In this document: positions 12,382 to 24,445 of the stretch, piece after piece
How positions within the stretch are numbered: the stretch's first letter is position 1
How the letters are laid out: every line of letters begins with the position of its first letter
Source: Saururus chinensis
Taxonomy: Eukaryota; Streptophyta; Magnoliopsida; Piperales; Saururaceae
Direction: 5' to 3'
NCBI GenBank assembly: GCA_035235625.1
Contig: CP141143.1
Location: forward strand, 7,298,501 to 7,362,500
DNA: 64,000 bases
The notes under the pieces: model-generated
What the model was told of the DNA's origin: nothing
Database searches by the model: none
Seen by the model: the letters and a program-made list of their open reading frames with translations, nothing else
Translations under genes and position numbers: made by a program

Positions 12382-15300
12382 TCAATTAACAGTTTTTGTA
12401 GTTATGGTAGTACCACCTTGTGAAGATGCAGATGTTCTATTTTCAATTTTGATTTTAGTCTCTCCTAAATCTTTGCTATCATAGTCCTTTCTAAAACCCT
12501 GCTCTGCCATGTCTTGCTTAGCCATCAGGTTCCTACATATGCAGAAAGTAAAAACATAAGGTCTTCACTAGATCTATGAGAAACCATGTATATCCCAACT
12601 GCATATGCCAAAATTGTTATCCCAAACCAAAATACCTTGTATTTATAAAGTGACACAATCTAGTGGAGGAATGATATTTTCATCTACAATGAATCGAAAA
12701 GATTGCAGATGCAAAATACATACATCCAAGGATAAACATATTTTTACTGACTTCAGAATACCAAACACTGAGAAACGAATTTCGAACAAAGATCCTTCAC
12801 ATCTAGCCACAACAGTTCAAAAAAAAAAACCACAGCAGCTCTGCCCCCCAGGTTTTAACAACTATATTTACACAAATGCAACACTAACGATAAAGTTTGT
12901 CAAAAAATGCAGGTGTCAAAGCAAAAATCAGTCAAATGGCTAACTTCGGTTGATAATGTTAGAGTATATGTTTTGTTTTTTCTTAAGTGTTTATATTAGT
13001 CTTCATACTATAGAGGGTAGTTTAGTCATTCCAGATTAGTTTCTATTTTCTTCTTTGTGAACCCTCACTTAAGTGAAGGGCAATTAAGACATTTCTTTCT
13101 TTAGTTTTGTTGGATCGATCTCTCTTAATGTGAGGATCGTTTTCCCTTTTATGTATGATTCTATTCTGAGAAATATAGAGTTCTTATGATTCAAAACCCT
13201 AGTTCTGATTTTGCTATGAGATAACATTTTGAACATTAAAACTTTAACATGAAACCATTGCAATAACTTAGTAAATGTACATAGCATATCAACCAACCTT
13301 TCCATTCGACATTCCAAGTATTTCTTGGAGAATTGTCTACACTTTTCAGATTTATGGTTTGAAGTTCTAAGACAAGCAATATATTCCTTCTTCTCCTAAT
13401 AAACAAGGAATCAATACCCGAGAGATGCATCAATGTGGCAAGATTTGATGTAATAAAGAAACAAGTATGTACTGAAAATTAATAAAACCAAATTCACAGT
13501 GAAACTACCAAGTCACACTCATGCATGTGATCTAGAGGAAATACACCCTTTTCTGGTGGCACTGGTCTTAGACCCCTGTTTCCACCAAATACCCCACTTG
13601 CCAAAATTGACAATTTTATCAAAATGTGTCACGCCCCGGCGATGCCCGACCCAAGCTGAACCCGGTCCAAGGGCCGGTCAAGCGCGCGGGGGCGACGAAG
13701 GAAGATTGAGAAACGATCTAGCGGAAGACTTAACCCTAACCACGGGCGATTAACAGAAATACGGAGTACGCACAATCCTTTGAGCAAGAGTAAATAAGAA
13801 GGAAAGAAATAGTATTGCTTATCACGAAGTAAACAACAATCTCAAACCCACAAGCTTAGTTAAGTAAAGCCCACACCGGCTCAAAATAAGTCATAAGCAT
13901 CACAACTGTAACATGTGACATAAATCCAAAACAACAAAGAACCCTACACAAAGGTTCTAAACATAAGCATAAAACCAAAGAAGATAAGTCACACAATGAT
14001 CTCCATGATCATATCCAAGCCATCTCCGACCTTTCCTCAAAGAGGAGATCCTGTCTGTCTGTGTGTCGCACCACGCAACCCCAAATCAAAACACAAGAAA
14101 GAGGGGTGAGTTTGACAAACTCAGCAATGGTTTTTAATATCACTAGCAACATTGAAAATACAATAGCATAACAATATAGTCGTTTAGATCAAAGATTAAC
14201 ATGATGCATCATTTTTTGATCACACATACCTATCACCTAACACTGCATCATGATGCATAATCAACCTGCATGGATGTATCTCTAACATACATATTCCCAC
14301 ATGCATCATATCATCACAATCTGCATGGATGTATCTCTAACATACATATTCCCACATACATTATATCATAATCAACCTGCATGGATGTATCTCTAACATA
14401 CATATTCCCACATGCATTATATCATCACAACCTGCAGGGATGTATCTCTAACATACATATTCCCACATGCATTATATCATCACAATCTGCATGGATGTAT
14501 CTCTAACATACATATTCCCACATGCATGGTATCAAATCAAACTGCATGGATGTATCTCTAACATACATATTCCCACATGCATTATATCATAATTAACCTG
14601 CATGGATGTATCTCTAACATACATATTCCCACATGCATTATATCATCACAACCTCCATCAAGGAGTAATCACACATTAATGTCACACAGACGGGAGCATA
14701 GACAAGGCCACGAAGGCTTGTCATGATCCAAAATTCTACACAAGAATTCAAGAAAGATCGGAGTTGTCAATCCCTAAAAAAATTGCTCGCCCTGGACTAT
14801 CTTGGCCAAAGATGTCCCATTCTCACACAGAGAATCTAGAGCAGGGGTGTTCGCCTAGGGACATCTCTTGCGGAGGGAAGAGCTCGAGTTCTCACACAGA
14901 GAACCCTAGAACACGTGGTAGCGGGGTGCACACGGCATACCACACTGGATTCTCAGGGTCCAGATGACACTCATAATAACATTCTCATAATCCGCAAGAC
15001 AAGTACACAACTCGTCCCCACATAATCCCATTAAATTAGACTCAACCCGGGGAGTGCACTCGTTCCACACAGGAACTCAAATCAAAATATGTCCTTTCAG
15101 ACCAATCAACTTACGATTAATCCACGACCGATCAATCCGGCACACAATTTCATCACATTGCATCCAATCGGTCAAATTCGATTAATCACGATGAAGCCTC
15201 AATTGGAAATCCATTTTCATGATGCATGCAGCATAGTACATATGTGGGCAAAGCATACACGAATCCTAATCCATGATAAGTGCTCTCATCAGCCCCTAAT

Positions 15301-18085
15301 GCATCATTCATAATCACAATATTAAGCTTCAACATCATCATTTAACCCCCACATGTGTGTGTGTAACTAGTAGAAACATTTCACATAATGCATGCCAACA
15401 TACTTAAAATTAGACTCACTACCATACTACACATGTGAATTTCCATCTAAACATGAATTCCAGCAGAAATCATAGAAAAAGAATCATTGAAATCGTATCC
15501 CAATTCAAATCTCAACCACAAAGGCTAAACACATATAAAATCACCCATTTCATCATTGAGTCATGGCATTCACCAACATCCACACACCAACTAACCACAC
15601 TCTATCATGACAAATCAATCCAATAATAGGTTGTAGTCCTACTGAAAATATGCTTAACCATAGGAAATTAACCATTCACAATTTGAAGATGACAATTCTA
15701 ACATCATACCATAAAACATAAGCCATTCTATAAATCTCTAAGCATATATCCCAACTTCACAACCTCAATAACATGCATTTTCAGTAGCATAATATAGCTC
15801 AAAATACTCCACATTCATATAAACTTGGCAAGCTAAAGTGGAATCATCAAAATAGACATCATATGCACAACATACAATTTACTGTGTAGCCGTTCGAACG
15901 CCCTTAAGGCCGTTTGATCGGTTAAACATAAAATTTTGAATTTCACAGTTTTGCCGTTTGAACGCCTAGCAAGCCGTTCGATCGGCTGAACTGGAAAACT
16001 GTCGTTCCAACAGTGTTGTCGTTCGAACGCCCAGAAGGGCCGTTCGAATGCCAACAAGGCAGAACAGTCCATCTTCTCCATTTCACAAATCCAAACCGAA
16101 ACACTATTGATAACACTTCAAATCCACATCTAACACCTTAATCATCATTAAAAGTCCTTCTTGACTTGCAGAACATCAAACCATATCATAATAATGCAAA
16201 ACCCTAAGAAATCGGGATTAAATAATTCCATTTTCTAATCTTACCATTAACACACCAAATCAAGCAACTCCATTTCGAAATAAGCCAAAAATGAAGAATT
16301 TTACCATAGATAAGCAGAGATTTTGAAGACCCATTACCTCAGCTCTCGATTAAGCTTGGATTGAAGAGTCACTCTTCTTGAAATCCTTAAAAACACAATG
16401 AGTTTGAATTAAACTCTAATAAAAATCGATTTACCTAAGAAATCCCTAATTAAATCTTAGATCTAGGGCTTGTTGGTAGTAAAAATCGAATTTTGAATGT
16501 TAGGGTTTGTAGTAAAACACAAATCAGTAGTTTTTGATGCCCAAAAACAAATTGAATTAAGGGGGAAATGGTAGATTTGGAAGAGATTAAGAAGAAAGTA
16601 GGGTTTAGTGCTTAATTAGAGTAAGCTTACCTTAATCGGCTTCTAATTCGGGCCTAAGTGGGGATTAGGCCAGCCCTCCCTCCTTAGCCTATTCCCAAAA
16701 ATAGAAATGGCTCAAGTCTGCCCTTTTATAGTAAGGGTTGGGGTATGCATGGGTAAGTTATGGGGTGTAAATAGGAAAAGTAGGCAAAAAAATAGATATT
16801 TTGCAAATGTAAGCACTAATTAAGCCTAGGAAAATTCTGAAAATTTTTGTATAACCTTAGGTAGATGTCTAGGTTCATTTGACACAAAAATAAAAATTTT
16901 GACGGTGAGGCCCACAGGGGTCCCGCCAAAACCCTAATTTTTGGGAAAATAGTGAAAATTCTGAAAAATTCCAAAAATTCATATTTGTTTTAAAATCACT
17001 AAAAACCACCAATATTAAAGTTGATTTTAGTTAAAACCATCACAAACACTATTTATTTACGAAATCACCGAATAAGATCAGAAAATACATTAATCTCACG
17101 ATAACCAACAATTAAAGAAAACCAAAATCGGTTTAAAGATGAGGGTCCTTACAAAATGTATGAGGGAACACGCAAAATCACACCAAAATTCACATGTGAC
17201 CAGCAAAACATTTCACCAAACGTAATAAGCAATCCCATAAGAAACATATGGATAATTCCAAAATAGTAAAGGCCTTTGTTTTTGCCAACTAGCAATAGCT
17301 CTCGAGATAGGCATTTCTAATTACTAGCTTGAAGAAAAATTTTCTGTAGATTTATGCTATTTTATGTTGGAAACAAATTGTTTATCTGAACTATCAAATG
17401 AAGAAAAGAAAATATGAGATAACTATGAACCAACTCGCTAAGGGATTCAGAAATACACCTCATGTAATATTCACTTTCAATATTTTTGCACTGTAGTCAA
17501 CTTCGGGAAACTAACATGTCATCATCAGAACCTCATAGTTAGATCCCAATTATAGGGGTGTTAGCAATACAAATCCCATCCGCAAGCTTTACTCAGAAAA
17601 TTATCTTCATATTAATGCATAGGTGGGTAATAGTTGTTACACTTATGGCCATTTCATTAACAATATAATGTGTGCAAAAAATCTCAATAAAAAGCAAAAA
17701 ACTATCAAAATGCATTTGGCCAAAGGGGCATTACGTTAACTAGAGATGTAAATTAGCATGTTCCAAAAACTTCCAAGTAAATTGCTAACTGCTAACAACA
17801 GCTTCTTATTAGGCTCTTTTAAATGCAATGCTGTAAGACTTGCTTCTAATATTTATATCATATAATAATTTTTTAAAGATATTTGCCCGACATTCAATTC
17901 ATTAAGTTGCAATAAAAGCAACTTCCACTTATCATACACTTTGACCATGTCAATCTATAAAATACAGCAATCCAGCTATTTCTTCCAAGGAGGTTGGGTG
18001 ATATGCTGACATGGCTAGATTCTTCATGAAGGCTAAGATAACAATACTAGCTTTCCGGGCTAGAGAAGGACTTGCCTGCACTCAT
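12382..18085 (-). CDS. COX19: COX19 cytochrome c oxidase assembly protein
   Basis: Small intermembrane-space protein of the CHCH type that acts in copper delivery or redox during cytochrome c oxidase assembly. Exons in transcription order: 18085-18072 (MSAG plus two bases, provisional), 13596-13509, 13395-13298 and 12532-12382. The product, about 116 residues, reads GVFGGNRGLRPVPPEKGVFP, then HMHECDLEKKEYIAC and KCRQFSKKYLEC, giving twin CX9C motifs (Cys32-Cys42, Cys53-Cys63) with exact spacing. NLMAKQDMAEQGF and a polar tail follow. Last three exons are in phase with GT-AG sites. Exon 1 is inferred: MSAG is the usual plant COX19 start, but the in-frame donor (GTCCTT) is weak and adds one residue over the family pattern. 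Intron 1 contains a 3.5 kb solo LTR. The sequence is undamaged, so function is plausible if intron 1 is still spliced. Confidence 0.85.
12957..13219. mobile_element. Short solo LTR, Ty1/copia-like
   Basis: A 263-bp unit starting TGTTAGAGTATATG, flanked on both sides by the same 5 bases, GATAA (12952-12956 and 13220-13224). The beginning and the compact AT-rich layout resemble short copia or TRIM LTRs. It lies inside the second-to-last COX19 intron (12533-13297). Only one LTR is present, so it is a fossil left by LTR-LTR recombination. Orientation is taken as plus from the TGTTAG start. Confidence 0.65.
13627..17153 (-). mobile_element. Solo LTR, Ty3/gypsy-like, in COX19 intron 1
   Basis: 3527 bp. 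On the minus strand it starts TGTAAGGACCCTCATC and ends GGGGCGTGACA, the TG...CA plan of plant gypsy-type LTRs. The target duplication AAATG is perfect (13622-13626 and 17154-17158). A TATAAAA box lies on the minus strand at 16730-16724, about 423 bp from the LTR start. A relative in the opposite orientation is at 18267-20187. No primer-binding site, internal region or second LTR is next to it, so it is a solo LTR. Family is inferred from the termini only. Confidence 0.88.
14255..14650. repeat. Tandem subrepeats inside the solo LTR
   Basis: About seven imperfect units of roughly 55-64 bp, each with GCATGGATGTATCTCTAACA, a CATATTCCCACATGC part and TATATCATCAC. The same units, inverted, occur in the partner LTR near 19190-19535, so the array belongs to the LTR family. 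Confidence 0.85.
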
Positions 18086-18266
18086 GGCTAACTTTGAATT
18101 ATCAGTTCCTAAAAAAATTGTTGTACGAGCTTAAGTGTGCTTCAAGCAGCTGTCTTCACATAAACATCTTGTTTGGGAAGAGGAACACCATGGGCACACA
18201 AATTACCAAAATCTGGGATTTAGTATAGAAGTTAATTGAAACATATAGAAGTAGAAGCAAAGTAAC
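17154..18266. other. Spacer between two opposed solo LTRs: COX19 exon 1, intron 1 start and leader
   Basis: Begins with the AAATG duplication of the left LTR and ends with the GTAAC duplication of the right LTR. It holds the proposed COX19 exon 1 (18085-18072) and the first part of intron 1. The rest is AT-rich and holds no other recognised feature. Confidence 0.6.
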
Positions 18267-20187
18267 TGTAAGGACTCTCTTTTCTAAACCAGTTTTTGTT
18301 TTTTTTAATTATCGGTTATCGTGAGGTTAACACGTTTTCTAATTTATTCGGTGGTTTCGTAAATAAATGGTGTTTATGATGGTTTTAATCAAAATCAACT
18401 TTTCAATTAGTGGTTTTAAGTGATTTTGAATCAAATGTGAATTTTTGGGATTTTTGGGATTTTTTGCTATTTTTTTGAAAATTAGGATTTTGGCGGGACC
18501 CCTATAGGCCCCACCGTCGAAATTTTGGTTTTGTGTCAAATGAACCCAGACATCAACTTAAGCTTATAAAAAAAATTTAGAATTTTCTCAGATTTAATTA
18601 GTGCTCAAATTTATAAAATACCCATTTTAGCCTATTTTTCTATTTACACCAACAACTTACTCATACACACCCCAAAGCTTACTATAAAAGGCCAAACCTG
18701 AGCCAATCCCAATTTGGTCGTGGCTTAATCGAAACTTGATTGGTCCGAAAGGACATGTTGTGATTTGAGTTCCTGTGTGGAACGAGTGCACTCCCCGAGT
18801 TGAGTCTAGAGAAATGGAATTATATGGGGACGAGTTGTGTACTGGTCTTGCGGATGTGAGATTGTTATTATGAGTGTCATCTGGACCCTGAGAATCCAGT
18901 GTGGTATGCCGTGTGCACCTACTACCACGTGTTCTAGGGTTCCCTATGTGGGAACTCGGGCTCTCCCCTCCGCAGGAGATATCCCTGGGTGAACACCCAT
19001 GCTCTAGATTCTATGTGTGAGAATGAGACATCCTCGGCCAGGATCGTCCAGGGTGAGCAGTTTTAGGGATTGACAACCCCGAACTTTCTTGAATTCTTGT
19101 GTAGAATTTTGGACCATGACATGCCTTCGTGGCCCTGTTTGTGTTCCCATCTGTGTGACACTAAATTGTGATTACTCCTTGATGGAGGTTGACATGATGT
19201 GATGCATGATATGACATGTATGTTAGAGATACAGTTCATGCAGGTAAATATGATGTGATGCATGATTGGATATGTATGTTAGAGATATATTTCATGCAGG
19301 TTGATAGGATGTGATGCATGATATGATATGTATGTTAGAGGTATATTTAATGTAGGTTGACATGATGTGATGTATGATATGACATGTATGTTAGAGATAC
19401 AGTTCATGTAGGTGAATATGATGTGATGCATGGTGGGATATGTATGTTAGAGATACATTTCATGCAGGTTGATATGATGAAATGCATGGTTGGATATGTA
19501 TGTTAGAGATACATTTCATGCAGGTTGATACGATGTGAATGACATTATGTGGATTATACACTATGATGCAGGTTTAGGTGATGAGTATGTGTGATCTAGA
19601 AAATGATGCACCTTGTCAATCTTTGATCTGAATGATTATATTGTTATGCTATCGTATTTTCGATGATGATAGTTATATTAAAAACCATTGCTGAGTTTGT
19701 TAAACTCACCCCTCTTTCTTGTGTTTTTGCTTTGGGGTTGCGTGGTGCGATACGCAGACGGACAGGATCTCCTCTTTGAGGAAAGATCGGAGATGACTTG
19801 GATGTGATCGTGGAGATTCTTATGTGACTTATTTTCCTTGATTTATGCTTTATGTTTAGAACCTTTGTGTAACGTTCTCTGTTGGATTTATGTCACATTA
19901 TACAGTTGTGTTGCTTGAGACTTATTTTGAGCCAGTGTGGGCTATTGTTGACTAGGCATGTGGGTTTGAGACTAGTTGTTTACTTTGTGTTAAGCAACTT
20001 TTTTTTTTCTTCTTATTTACTCTTGCTCAAAGTGGAATGTGCGTACTCCGTAATTCTGTTAAGTCGCCCGTGGTTAGGGTTAAGTCTTTCGCTAAACCGT
20101 TTCTCAATTTTCCCTTCGTCGCCCCCGCAGGCTTGACCGGCCCTTGGACTGGGTTCGGCTTGGGTCAGGCATCACCGGGGTGTGACA
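18267..20187 (+). mobile_element. Solo LTR, same family, opposite orientation
   Basis: 1921 bp starting TGTAAGGACTC and ending GGGGTGTGACA, with a perfect target duplication GTAAC (18262-18266 and 20188-20192). TATAAAA at 18683-18689 is about 416 bp from the start, matching the partner at 13627-17153. It is about 1.6 kb shorter than that partner but co-linear over the shared parts, including the segment around 18780-19090. Its 5' end is about 180 bp upstream of the proposed COX19 start codon. Confidence 0.9.
19190..19535. repeat. Tandem subrepeats inside the solo LTR
   Basis: Five to six imperfect units of about 62 bp, with GTATGTTAGAGATACATTTC and ATGCAGGTTGATATGATG words. They are the reverse complement of the array at 14255-14650. 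Confidence 0.85.
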
Positions 20188-20192
20188 GTAAC

Positions 20193-23100
20193 AAAGTTTC
20201 ATTTTTGGTTCATTTCGGTGAAGGGCCATTTTCGGTTCATTTCGGAAAATTTTTAGAAAAGTTTATGTAGTGTAAAAAAATAATAACCCTAAAGAGCAAG
20301 TTGTTATTGGCATTTACAAGGCATTAGTCATTCTCTATTTTAGATGGTGTATTTCATATGCTCGATTTCAAAATACAAACCAAAATCCTGTATTTTAGAC
20401 GCTTGATTTTAAAATGCATGCCAGAATCTTGAATTTTTAGAACACATGACAAAATACACAGATAGAATTTGTAACATTCCATTTTCATTTAAACACAAAA
20501 TATAACATATTAATCCCTCAAATTTTAGTTAAATAAATGATCAATCTATAATTAAAAAAATTCATAGTACAATGATAACTATAATTTATAACACATAGTT
20601 AAACAACTAAAAATAAAATTCTCAATCCACAATATATAATCCAATTATAACATAGTGCAATTTTAACATCAAACTCATACACCCATCGTCATGTTCCACA
20701 TACGGCCAACTATTTCATGTCCTACTACTAGTAGAAAGTAGTCAGGTTTGGCTTAACAAGGAGGAAACCAGCTGGATTCTTGAGGTTAGATTAGCAATAC
20801 CAATCAATCTTGAACGGGTTGAGTTTTCTTCAATTCCGTTCAAGTACATGATGCTTGTAATCAAAATATGGTCTTAGACTTGTAATGAATGAATTGGATT
20901 TTTAGGGGTGCAAGGGGAGAGGAATAAAACTTTGCTCACTTCTAGCAGCTGCAGGTTTAATGGCTGCTCACTCGACCAAGGGGCTTGAAGATAATCAATC
21001 AGAGAATTAATCCATCGTCACGCTCATTGACTGTGGGAAAATCCGGGACCCTGTACTTCATGATCATCATTTGGGTCAGTTTATATACTTCTATTTGTTT
21101 TACCTTATCTCTTTCTTTTACTTTTTCTCTAATAGAGTACAAGAATGGCGGACTCATCACGCCCTATGGATCGGTGTTTCCTGTACTGAACCCAAATTTG
21201 AAATCGTGTTAACTAGAAACTAGTATATTTTATACAAGATGATACGCAATGTTTGAAGTGACAAGGATCGTAGTATGGAGTCCTGCTATACAGAGCACTT
21301 CAAAAAGTGTAATTGAATTAAATAAATTAATACTCTGATTCGTTATGTCTTTACCAATGCTCATTGAGTCATCACTCCCATAGCTGGGTCACCAATTTGG
21401 TTTCTATTCACAGACCCCCAAACCCAGCAAAGCAACAACTGACTAGTAGATTCGTACATATCCATTAATCTGCTGGATAAGTTTTAATTGACCAGATGTT
21501 TTGGAAACAGGATCCTACCATTCAACCATTCTAAACACACACTCGATAACTAGCAAAGAGAGTGTATGGGATGTGGCGGTCAGATGCTACACTGCAGTGT
21601 CGAACACCATGGAAGGTGACAAGCATTTCAAGAACCTGGGAAAGCTCAACTTCCTCATGTGCAAGGAGATCAACAACCCGGGCCTGACTATGGCCTCGTC
21701 ACTCCGGACCTCCTTCATGTCTGTGTTTGAGGAGCCGGTGGTGGAAGAAGCCCCGCTGGAGTTGCAGCAGGACGTCGGGTTGGAGGACTACATGGGCAGA
21801 AAGCTCAAACCTTTCATTCTGGAGCGGGAGCCGGATGAGATCTGACCACAGCGGCTACATTAAAAACCCTTATTTTTTTAATGTAGGAGTGGAGCGGGAG
21901 ATGGCCAAGCTAGAGGAGAGGAAGGAGATGGGGAGAGAAAGAAGGAACACCGGAGGAGAGAAAGAAGGAAAGATGAGATGGGAGAAAGGGCAGTACCTGG
22001 TGGAGAGCGCTGGAATGTCGTAGAAGAAGATGGTCTGTGAAGGGCTACGCGAAGGAGAAGAAGCGTCACACGTGCATTTCCAATTACGAAGGGGGAGGTC
22101 GTAATTAAAAATGCACACATAACGTATAAATTTTTTATTATCATGCATTTTAAATACGACAGTGGTTAAATTATAATTTAATTAACTAAGTGTGTAAAAT
22201 CTTAAACGATTAACGTTATATTTTAAATGCGCAAACAAAATCTCTAGCATTAAATTTTAAAATAAATAAATTATAATTTAAAATACAAAATGATTAACGC
22301 TCCATTTATAGTATAGATTGTTTCTGCTCACTAAATTATATTGGGGTTCCCTTCCCATTTCCATTGTACTCAACATATCACTACAGCATAATCCTTGTTG
22401 CCAAATAAGAGAGAGAGAGAGAGAGAGTAAAATGCTAAATATATTAAAACACATGTTGCACAGAAGTAATATGTTCAAATATATGGCGTCGGGAGGATCT
22501 CATACGAATGGCAGGAAAGAGAAATGGAGTTAGGTAGGAAAAAAGAAGATATGCGGAGGTTCATAAGTAGGGAAACAGGACGATCTGTAGAGATGAATAA
22601 GTCATTTTTACTCATATAAAGAGAGAGGGAATGACATTTGCCTTGGGTTTGAGTCGCTTTCAGGCCTCAGCGTCCAAACTCAAACCCCCGTCTTTGGCCT
22701 CTCCCATTGCCGGTAATGAAAAACAAGAAAAGGCATCAATGATCGCACTAGGGAGACAAGATATCTGCTAGTCTCATATAAAGAACAGAGAGGAAACAAA
22801 CAACACTGGATGCTGGACACTCCCCCCCGCCCTTTCTTTCCTTTTTTTTTTTTTCTGTCGAGCGATATCACATTGGTGACTTACGGTAGTGACTAGCAAT
22901 AGCGGGGACCAAGGGAGATGGTCGGCTGGTGTTTTGGACCTGGCCTCTGGTGAAACTAGAAGAATAATCGAAGGATTGGGAGAGTAAAATATTGAAAATA
23001 CTATAACATAGGCCAAAAGGCAATATCTTAGATTGCTACATTTCATATTTTCGATTTCAAAATACAAACTAAAATCTTACATTTTAAGTGCTCTATTTCA

Positions 23101-24445
23101 AAAATGCATACCAAAATCTCAAGTATTCAGAATGTATGACAAAATATACGAAGAATCTAACTTTCACCTCAACACAACATAGATAATAATAATCCACAAA
23201 TCTTAGTTGGACAAGTAAAATTAGATGATCAATCCACAAATAAAATAATAAAAATAAAATTTAATACATTGTACATCGATAAATATAAAAAAAGGCTAAT
23301 TTATAACATGTACAAATTCATCTGGATAAAATGCATAATTGATTTGGACAAAGTGTCTTGTAAATTTTTCTTATTTAGGTTTTTACGTAAAAATTCTTAT
23401 GTGTTTACTTAGTAATTTTGTTGTAAATTTTTGTTAGAACACATAAGAGATGCACATTAAATTAGGATAAATTTTAATTTTTTTTAATTTTTTTTTTCTT
23501 AGTAGATAAATATTGTAACTCAATTGCTTAAAGACACTTTATTTTTTTCAATTTATATTTATCACACTGCTCTTTAGAAGAAGCTATATGGATACGAGAA
23601 GATGAATTTCTTCAATAATATCTGGATTGGTCGCCCTGAGGTTAAGGTGATGCGGAATATGGTAGAATGATATAACCCTAATTAGGTTTTTTATTTTAAT
23701 ACTCTTTCTTAAATTAAATAGGATTTGATGTCTTCTTTAACTTAGGAGTAGTTCCCCTAATTCAAGAAGATTACTCTTTAATTCTTCTACAATGCATCAT
23801 TTACGTAAGTTACACATTTAACTATTTTATCTTATTCCTTTGCATCATTTTTAAGAATGACTTATAAGTATACGAAAGAAAAAAAAATGACTTACGAGCG
23901 TTTACCCCCAAAATAGACTTTATTTAGCAAAAAAAAAAAAGGAGAGAGACGAGGGAAAGTTAGAATTTTTTTTCCCTCTTAGGTTGGTAAAAGTTAGCCT
24001 CCGGAATAACCGTAAGCAACAGCCCAAAACCCTATCTATCTATCCACACGCGTGACTCTGGCGCATGACGTTAAGACAGGGCAGTTAAAAGTAAGCCGAG
24101 GCCAAAATGCTGGAAGCATTTCTTACCACAGCCGTCTAGTCACGCGAATCGGACGGTTCTGAACAATGCTATCTCCCACCAGGACCAGAATGACGAGCTA
24201 GCTTCTTAACTTCCTTTCCTTCTTCACCTCACAAAAGTTGTTGCCGTCTTCCTCCTCCCGGCCGGAACAGGCCGATGTTCGTTTTCGCTAGTTCCAGCTA
24301 GAATTGAAACTATCATGTGGAATAACATTTATTTTTTATTTGAATAGAAATCGGATTTTCTATCTGTTGAACGCGAGGATATTAATTGGATTTTTTTTTT
24401 GTGGGATTAAGTGGTCAGCCAGATTTGTTGTGATAATTTGTCAGC
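20193..24445. other. Intergenic region with gene-like remnant
   Basis: Mostly AT-rich DNA with no recognised gene. It contains the protein-like stretch at 20960-21845 (separate entry), a short (GA)n at about 22407-22428, and a T/C-rich leader near 24200-24440 before the next gene. Two similar AT-rich passages, near 20320-20550 and 23020-23200 (both with CAAAATACAAAC and AAATCTTGAA-like words), suggest an old dispersed repeat. Confidence 0.5.
20960..21845 (+). pseudogene. Unrecognised coding-like remnant
   Basis: The reading frame 21501-21845 has a strongly protein-like stretch: DVAVRCYTAVSNTMEGDKHF, then KNLGKLNFLMC, NNPGLTMASSLRTSF, SVFEEPVVEEAP and QQDVGLEDYMG, followed by a stop after EREPDEI. 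Upstream, near 21135-21210, NGGLITPYGSVFPVLNP also looks coding and ends at a stop. I do not recognise the family; a plant acyltransferase or condensation-type protein was considered but not supported by a catalytic motif. No start codon or complete exon set was found, so it is best read as remains of a gene or as isolated exons. Confidence 0.35.

Noticed and set aside
12605-12943. Plus-strand 112-codon frame beside COX19
   Set aside because: It lies antisense to the COX19 intron and the start of a solo LTR is just beyond; no conserved sequence.
14255-14650. CRISPR-like alternation of repeats and spacers
   Set aside because: Plant nuclear DNA; units are imperfect tandem copies without unique spacers and belong to an LTR.
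13627-20187. One large transposon or foldback element with kilobase terminal inverted repeats
   Set aside because: Each arm has its own exact 5-bp duplication (AAATG, GTAAC) and its own TG...CA ends, so they are two solo LTRs in opposite orientation.
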